25,883 nucleotides of DNA from Bacillota bacterium (GTDB lineage Bacteria; Bacillota; Clostridia; Christensenellales; Aristaeellaceae), in contig JAEZLW010000017.1 in the NCBI GenBank assembly GCA_023415145.1, positions 1-25,883 of the forward strand. Direction: 5' to 3'. The notes beneath the pieces are model-generated. The model saw only the letters and a list, made by a program, of their open reading frames with translations, had not been told where the DNA came from and made no database searches. Position numbers and translations under genes: made by a program. This document shows, piece by piece, positions 23,117 to 25,883 of the stretch (positions are counted from its first letter, which is position 1; each line of letters begins with the position of its first letter).

Positions 23117-23421
23117 ATGTAAGTCGAGTCGAAAATACCAGAATATAAGCATACGCTGGCAGCCGTCCATGCCGGTCAGCACGTATTCGGGGTGAAGGAT
23201 AAACTGCCGGATATGACGGGGCAACCGAAAAAGCGCCATCAGCCGCCCCTCTTGTCCGGAAGGAGGAACAGATGCTGGCGCTGGTAACCGAGGGAAAAAG
23301 CAATCAAGAAATCGCCGCCGAGCTGTATTTGAGCGAGGGTACGGTTCGCAGTACCATTATCTTGATGCCTAATAAACTGAACCTGCGCAGCAGAACGGAG
23401 CTGGCGGTTTTCAACGACTAA
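23117..23421 (+). pseudogene. LuxR-type response regulator remnant
   Basis: The C-terminal part of a NarL/LuxR-type response regulator. An AGGAGG and ATG (23117) are followed at once by an in-frame TAA. The same frame then reads KIPEYKHTLAAVHAG and GQHVFGVKDKLPD, typical of the end of a receiver domain. Near 23215 the frame changes, and frame 1 continues as EKAPSAAPLVRKEEQMLALVTEGKSNQEIAAELYLSEGTVRST, the HTH, to the stop at 23421. The N-terminal about 100 residues of the receiver, including the phosphorylation site, are missing. The likely history is a deletion behind the start codon plus a frameshift. The isolated HTH from the ATG at 23272 (GGAGG upstream) could still be made as a 49-residue protein. 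Confidence 0.75.
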
Positions 23422-23430
23422 AGCAAGTGA

Positions 23431-24264
23431 TTACGCCTTTTGACACAGGATGCCGATGACCGGGGATGTTTCTGTCAGCGGATCACCCATGAGGTTCCCC
23501 CACACCGCCTTCACCTCAAAGCCGCCTTCCGCCAGATCTTGCCGGATGGTATCCGGGGAGAAGTACGTTTGCCAGATGCGGTAGACGGTGAAAACCTCAT
23601 CCAGCACCGCATGCAGGTCACATGAAACGGACAGTTCGGGGAAAAAGTATGTTTTCGAAAGCGCAACATAGGGATGAGGCCGCCAGAAGCCAGATGGCGT
23701 TGCTTCCCAAGAAGGTGCCGTGTTTTTTTGCTGCTGAGCAAAGTCGTACAGGCTTTGCACATCCAGTGCGAAATACCCACCGGGCATCAGCGCCGCGTGA
23801 ATATTGCCAAGCAGCCTCCTGCGGAGTTCAGGTTTCAAGACCCCGTAATCCTTGGAAATCATGACAGCCGCGTTGAAACAGCTTTTACCAAAGGGCTCTA
23901 AATAGCTGGCGTTTATGAACATGGCTTTCTGGCCTTCGTTCAGTTCCCTGGCATAGCGGATGGAGTTTTCCGACCGGTCGACGCCGGTTACGGAAAAACC
24001 TTGCCCGGTAAGTTCCCTCATGTAAAGCCCCGGACCACAGCCCAGGTCCGCGACAGCCGCACCGGGATGAAGCCCCATGACCCGGGGCAGATGCGCGCAT
24101 ATGGCCTTGATGGTATCCGGCTTGTAGCTGGCGGCATCTGTATCCGGTGATAGATGTGCCTTGAGCATTTCACGTGAGATATGGGGATCATTCCAAAGTT
24201 CTGCACCCGGAGCAAATGGCGCAGGGCGGTCAAGTTCATTCATCCAGTTTTTGATGGGAAGCAT
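23431..24264 (-). CDS. Class I SAM-dependent methyltransferase
   Basis: A 277-residue cytosolic methyltransferase. The SAM-binding motif I VADLGCGPGLYM is at about 71-82 (DLGCGPG 73-79), motif post-I VTGVDRS about 92-98, and a motif IV-like stretch near FNAAVMISKDYGVL. About 65 N-terminal residues precede the core (PAPFAPG...WNDPHIS), as in a group of clostridial methyltransferases that I remember only as uncharacterised. The substrate is unknown; a small molecule is as likely as RNA. The ATG at 24264 follows GGAGG at 8 nt. The frame extends to 24384, but that part lies inside the leader. The long structured leader suggests control by attenuation. Confidence 0.87.
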   Translation of the reverse strand: MLPIKNWMNELDRPAPFAPGAELWNDPHISREMLKAHLSPDTDAASYKPDTIKAICAHLPRVMGLHPGAAVADLGCGPGLYMRELTGQGFSVTGVDRSENSIRYARELNEGQKAMFINASYLEPFGKSCFNAAVMISKDYGVLKPELRRRLLGNIHAALMPGGYFALDVQSLYDFAQQQKNTAPSWEATPSGFWRPHPYVALSKTYFFPELSVSCDLHAVLDEVFTVYRIWQTYFSPDTIRQDLAEGGFEVKAVWGNLMGDPLTETSPVIGILCQKA

Positions 24265-24503
24265 TTTGATTCCTCCATTTATCTTTTTTTGCTTGACAGC
24301 AAACGAAAAAGGGATCCGTACAAAACGGTATCCCTTTGCATGCAAAAGGGACACCGCATCTGAAAGAACGCGCAGGTACAACAAAACAAGCCTTCCGTGA
24401 CTATGCTTGTGTTGATTGCCTGCGTTTCCTTCTTTTCCAGAAAGCGCAGCGTACTGCCCCTTCCGGACGGTATCCCTCCAATAACGATATTTCGTTTGCT
24501 GTC
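24265..24503 (-). promoter_or_regulatory. Structured leader of the methyltransferase gene (candidate attenuator)
   Basis: The transcript from the promoter at 24510-24538 should begin near 24503. Its first 14 bases (24490-24503) are perfectly complementary to 24295-24308, 30 nt before the coding start, forming a closing stem. Inside are two exclusive hairpins that share 24326-24337. One pairs with 24345-24356 (12 bp, one G-U); the other pairs with 24308-24318 (terminator-like, one bulge, followed by TTTTCGTTT on the minus strand). The sequence AGGGATACCG occurs twice (24477-24468 and 24336-24327), giving a further competitor. No known riboswitch consensus is recognised. Confidence 0.65.
24279..24359 (-). 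CDS. Candidate 26-codon leader peptide
   Basis: An ORF of 26 codons (MRCPFCMQRDTVLYGSLFRL then LSSKKR) from the ATG at 24359 runs through both exclusive hairpins of the methyltransferase leader and ends 14 nt before its start codon. Ribosomes stalling here would choose between the hairpins, as in the attenuated leaders of several antibiotic-resistance genes such as tet(M). There is no clear ribosome binding site before the ATG, which weakens the call. Confidence 0.4.
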   Translation of the reverse strand: MRCPFCMQRDTVLYGSLFRLLSSKKR

Positions 24504-24509
24504 CCGTTT

Positions 24510-24538
24510 ATCATACCAGTTTGCCCAATTTATGTCAA
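24510..24538 (-). promoter_or_regulatory. Promoter of the methyltransferase leader
   Basis: On the minus strand TTGACA (24538-24533), exactly 17 nt and TATGAT (24515-24510). The predicted first transcribed bases are the G run at 24505-24503, directly at the edge of the 14-bp complementary segment. Confidence 0.82.
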
Positions 24539-24575
24539 TCATAAAATGCAACTCGAAATGCGTTACAGGCTACTT

Positions 24576-25850
24576 TCACTTACCGCATGACACGTACGGA
24601 ACAATGCTGCCTCCAAAGGGCATCACAAATACTTCCTTGCCATGCAAATCAAGCTTCTTTTCAAGCATTAAAACATCATCACAAGCTTCCATCGCCATGG
24701 GCGCTACAACATCCGGGGCAAGCCTGGTCAGCATCAGTACGCGGGCTTTTGCTATCGCCTCACAAGCGGCGTAGAAAATGTATCCCGATATGGTGAACCC
24801 TTCCCGAAGCGCTGCATCCAGCCTGCCTTCCTTCAGCGGCTTGATCCAGTCAAAAAACGCAGGCGTTCCCCCACCCTCCCTGCATTCGGCCAGAAAGACA
24901 AGTGTGCCCCCATCCTTCAGCGCCTGTGAGGCATTTAAAAGTGTTTTCACGGCCTGGTACAGATTGATGTCCTTGGGATAACCACCGCAGCTGGCAATCA
25001 CCACATCCGCTTTTTGACCGATGGGCAGGCCAAAAAGCTCCTGCACCTTGCGGCAGCTCTCCTCCCAGGCATACAGCCAGTGGCCGCAATAAAGCGAGCA
25101 AAGCTCCTGGCGGCTGTTTACCACCAAATTGATGGAAAATGCGGGGTTCACAAACTGTGCCGCTTCCACCATGTCCTCATGAACCGGGTTTCCTTCAAGC
25201 ACACCCATGCCGGTTTTTAAGCTGGATCTGGGCGCATCCGGGTCCAGAGCGTGAAGATGGTTTTGAAAAATCGTGTCCTCACCGCTGATGCCTGGGAGAA
25301 TGCTTTTACGCCCCCCGCCAAACCCTGACATCAAATGATGAACGGTACCGCCAAGCAGGATGACCTTGCGATGAACCGCCAGGGGATTCACGCGGACGAT
25401 GGTCCCCCGGGTGGTTTTCCCTACCGTGACCAGGCCGCCTTCGCAATCGTGATTAACAACCTGAAAATGCCTGTACACCTGTGCCGAAACCAGCGTTTCC
25501 AGTTCCTTTACCGTTTGCGGCCTATGCGTTCCAAGGGCTACCAGAAAAACAATGTCCTCTTCCCGAACGCCGACTTCCCTGCAAAGATAGTCAGCCAGCA
25601 GCGGGCATATCTTGTCCTGACGCATCCAGTGCCTGGTGATATCGCTGATAACGACCGTTACCTTGTCAGAAGGCTGTATGATCTCTTTGAGCGGAAGCGA
25701 TCCGATACAGTCCTTGGTCACCGCCCGGAAAAAAGCGACTTTCAGGTCGGTGACAACGGGAGTGGGTCTTTCCTGCAGATATGTTACCGAAGCCGCACCG
25801 CCAAGAGACAAATGAACCGTTCCTTCACCGTACTTTAAATCAGCATGCAT
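24576..25850 (-). CDS. larA: Nickel-dependent lactate racemase-type protein (LarA family)
   Basis: A 424-residue LarA-family enzyme. LarA interconverts D- and L-lactate with a Ni-pincer nucleotide bound to a lysine; homologues racemise or epimerise other 2-hydroxyacids. The catalytic residues line up with those known from Lactobacillus LarA with identical spacing: His109 (ALGTHRP), His172 (VHHLMSGFGGGRK), Lys182 and His198 (QNHLH). The cofactor enzymes LarB, LarC and LarE are not in the window. The ATG at 25850 has a purine-rich AAGGGGATGG upstream. The gene is downstream of nothing visible and upstream of the methyltransferase leader. Because several paralogues with different substrates exist, the lactate assignment is inferred; the family is secure. 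Confidence 0.88.
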   Translation of the reverse strand: MHADLKYGEGTVHLSLGGAASVTYLQERPTPVVTDLKVAFFRAVTKDCIGSLPLKEIIQPSDKVTVVISDITRHWMRQDKICPLLADYLCREVGVREEDIVFLVALGTHRPQTVKELETLVSAQVYRHFQVVNHDCEGGLVTVGKTTRGTIVRVNPLAVHRKVILLGGTVHHLMSGFGGGRKSILPGISGEDTIFQNHLHALDPDAPRSSLKTGMGVLEGNPVHEDMVEAAQFVNPAFSINLVVNSRQELCSLYCGHWLYAWEESCRKVQELFGLPIGQKADVVIASCGGYPKDINLYQAVKTLLNASQALKDGGTLVFLAECREGGGTPAFFDWIKPLKEGRLDAALREGFTISGYIFYAACEAIAKARVLMLTRLAPDVVAPMAMEACDDVLMLEKKLDLHGKEVFVMPFGGSIVPYVSCGK

Positions 25851-25883
25851 GAAGCCATCCCCTTTCGTGCTGTGGCGGGTTCA

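Noticed and set aside
24265..24384. 40-residue N-terminal extension of the methyltransferase
   Set aside because: It lies within the structured leader, has no ribosome binding site and lacks methyltransferase homology, while the ATG at 24264 has GGAGG.
24265..24503. T-box riboswitch upstream of the methyltransferase
   Set aside because: The conserved T-box AGGGTGGNACCGCG is absent; AGGGATACCG resembles it only in part, and the downstream gene is not an amino-acid or tRNA-charging gene.

Overview
The window looks like a chromosomal segment of a low-to-mid GC Firmicute, most likely a Clostridia-type anaerobe. The reasons are the many strong AGGAGG-type ribosome binding sites, sigma-A promoters of the TTGACA/TATAAT type, a Bacillus/Clostridium-type LexA box (GAAC-N4-GTTC), a CBO0543-type membrane protein, a YkuD L,D-transpeptidase with several peptidoglycan-binding modules, a tRNA gene with encoded CCA, and a LarA-type racemase. 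I see no phage or transposase genes. No species can be named from the sequence alone.

Layout. 1-1.7 kb: minus-strand operon (metallophosphoesterase, SDR oxidoreductase, start of a further gene). 1.8-4.2 kb: plus-strand pair of a YghZ-type aldo/keto reductase and a Mef(A)-like MFS exporter, closed by a terminator. 4.3-5.0 kb: a small Cys-rich protein followed by a dense run of hairpins. 5.0-14.2 kb: a cell-envelope and maintenance block made of an FtsH-type protease, a class A penicillin-binding protein, MurC, an SPL-family radical SAM protein and an L,D-transpeptidase. 14.5-18.5 kb: two GNAT acetyltransferases, a membrane-anchored unknown, an apolipoprotein N-acyltransferase-like protein and a divergent TetR regulator. 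18.6-21.2 kb: a tightly packed minus-strand operon (membrane protein, XRE regulator, two zinc-free MDR oxidoreductases, the first apparently frameshifted). 21.4-25.9 kb: a Cys-containing unknown, a CBO0543-like protein, tRNA-Lys(CTT), a ruined LuxR-type response regulator, a methyltransferase behind a long structured leader, and LarA.

Three non-coding observations stand out. (1) An intergenic multi-hairpin repeat occurs twice in clear form (4784-5013 and 11171-11412) and once as a degenerate remnant (about 9539-9625). Compensatory base changes in two stems argue that the fold is conserved. (2) The radical SAM gene has a consensus promoter with a LexA box lying between -35 and -10, and its protein ends in a sliding-clamp-like motif. 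This suggests an SOS-induced DNA-repair enzyme. (3) The methyltransferase is preceded by a leader of about 240 nt. Its first 14 transcribed bases are perfectly complementary to a segment near the ribosome binding site, and it contains two mutually exclusive hairpins overlapping a 26-codon leader ORF. This is the architecture of an attenuator.

All functional calls rest on motifs and remembered family patterns. No database search was possible.
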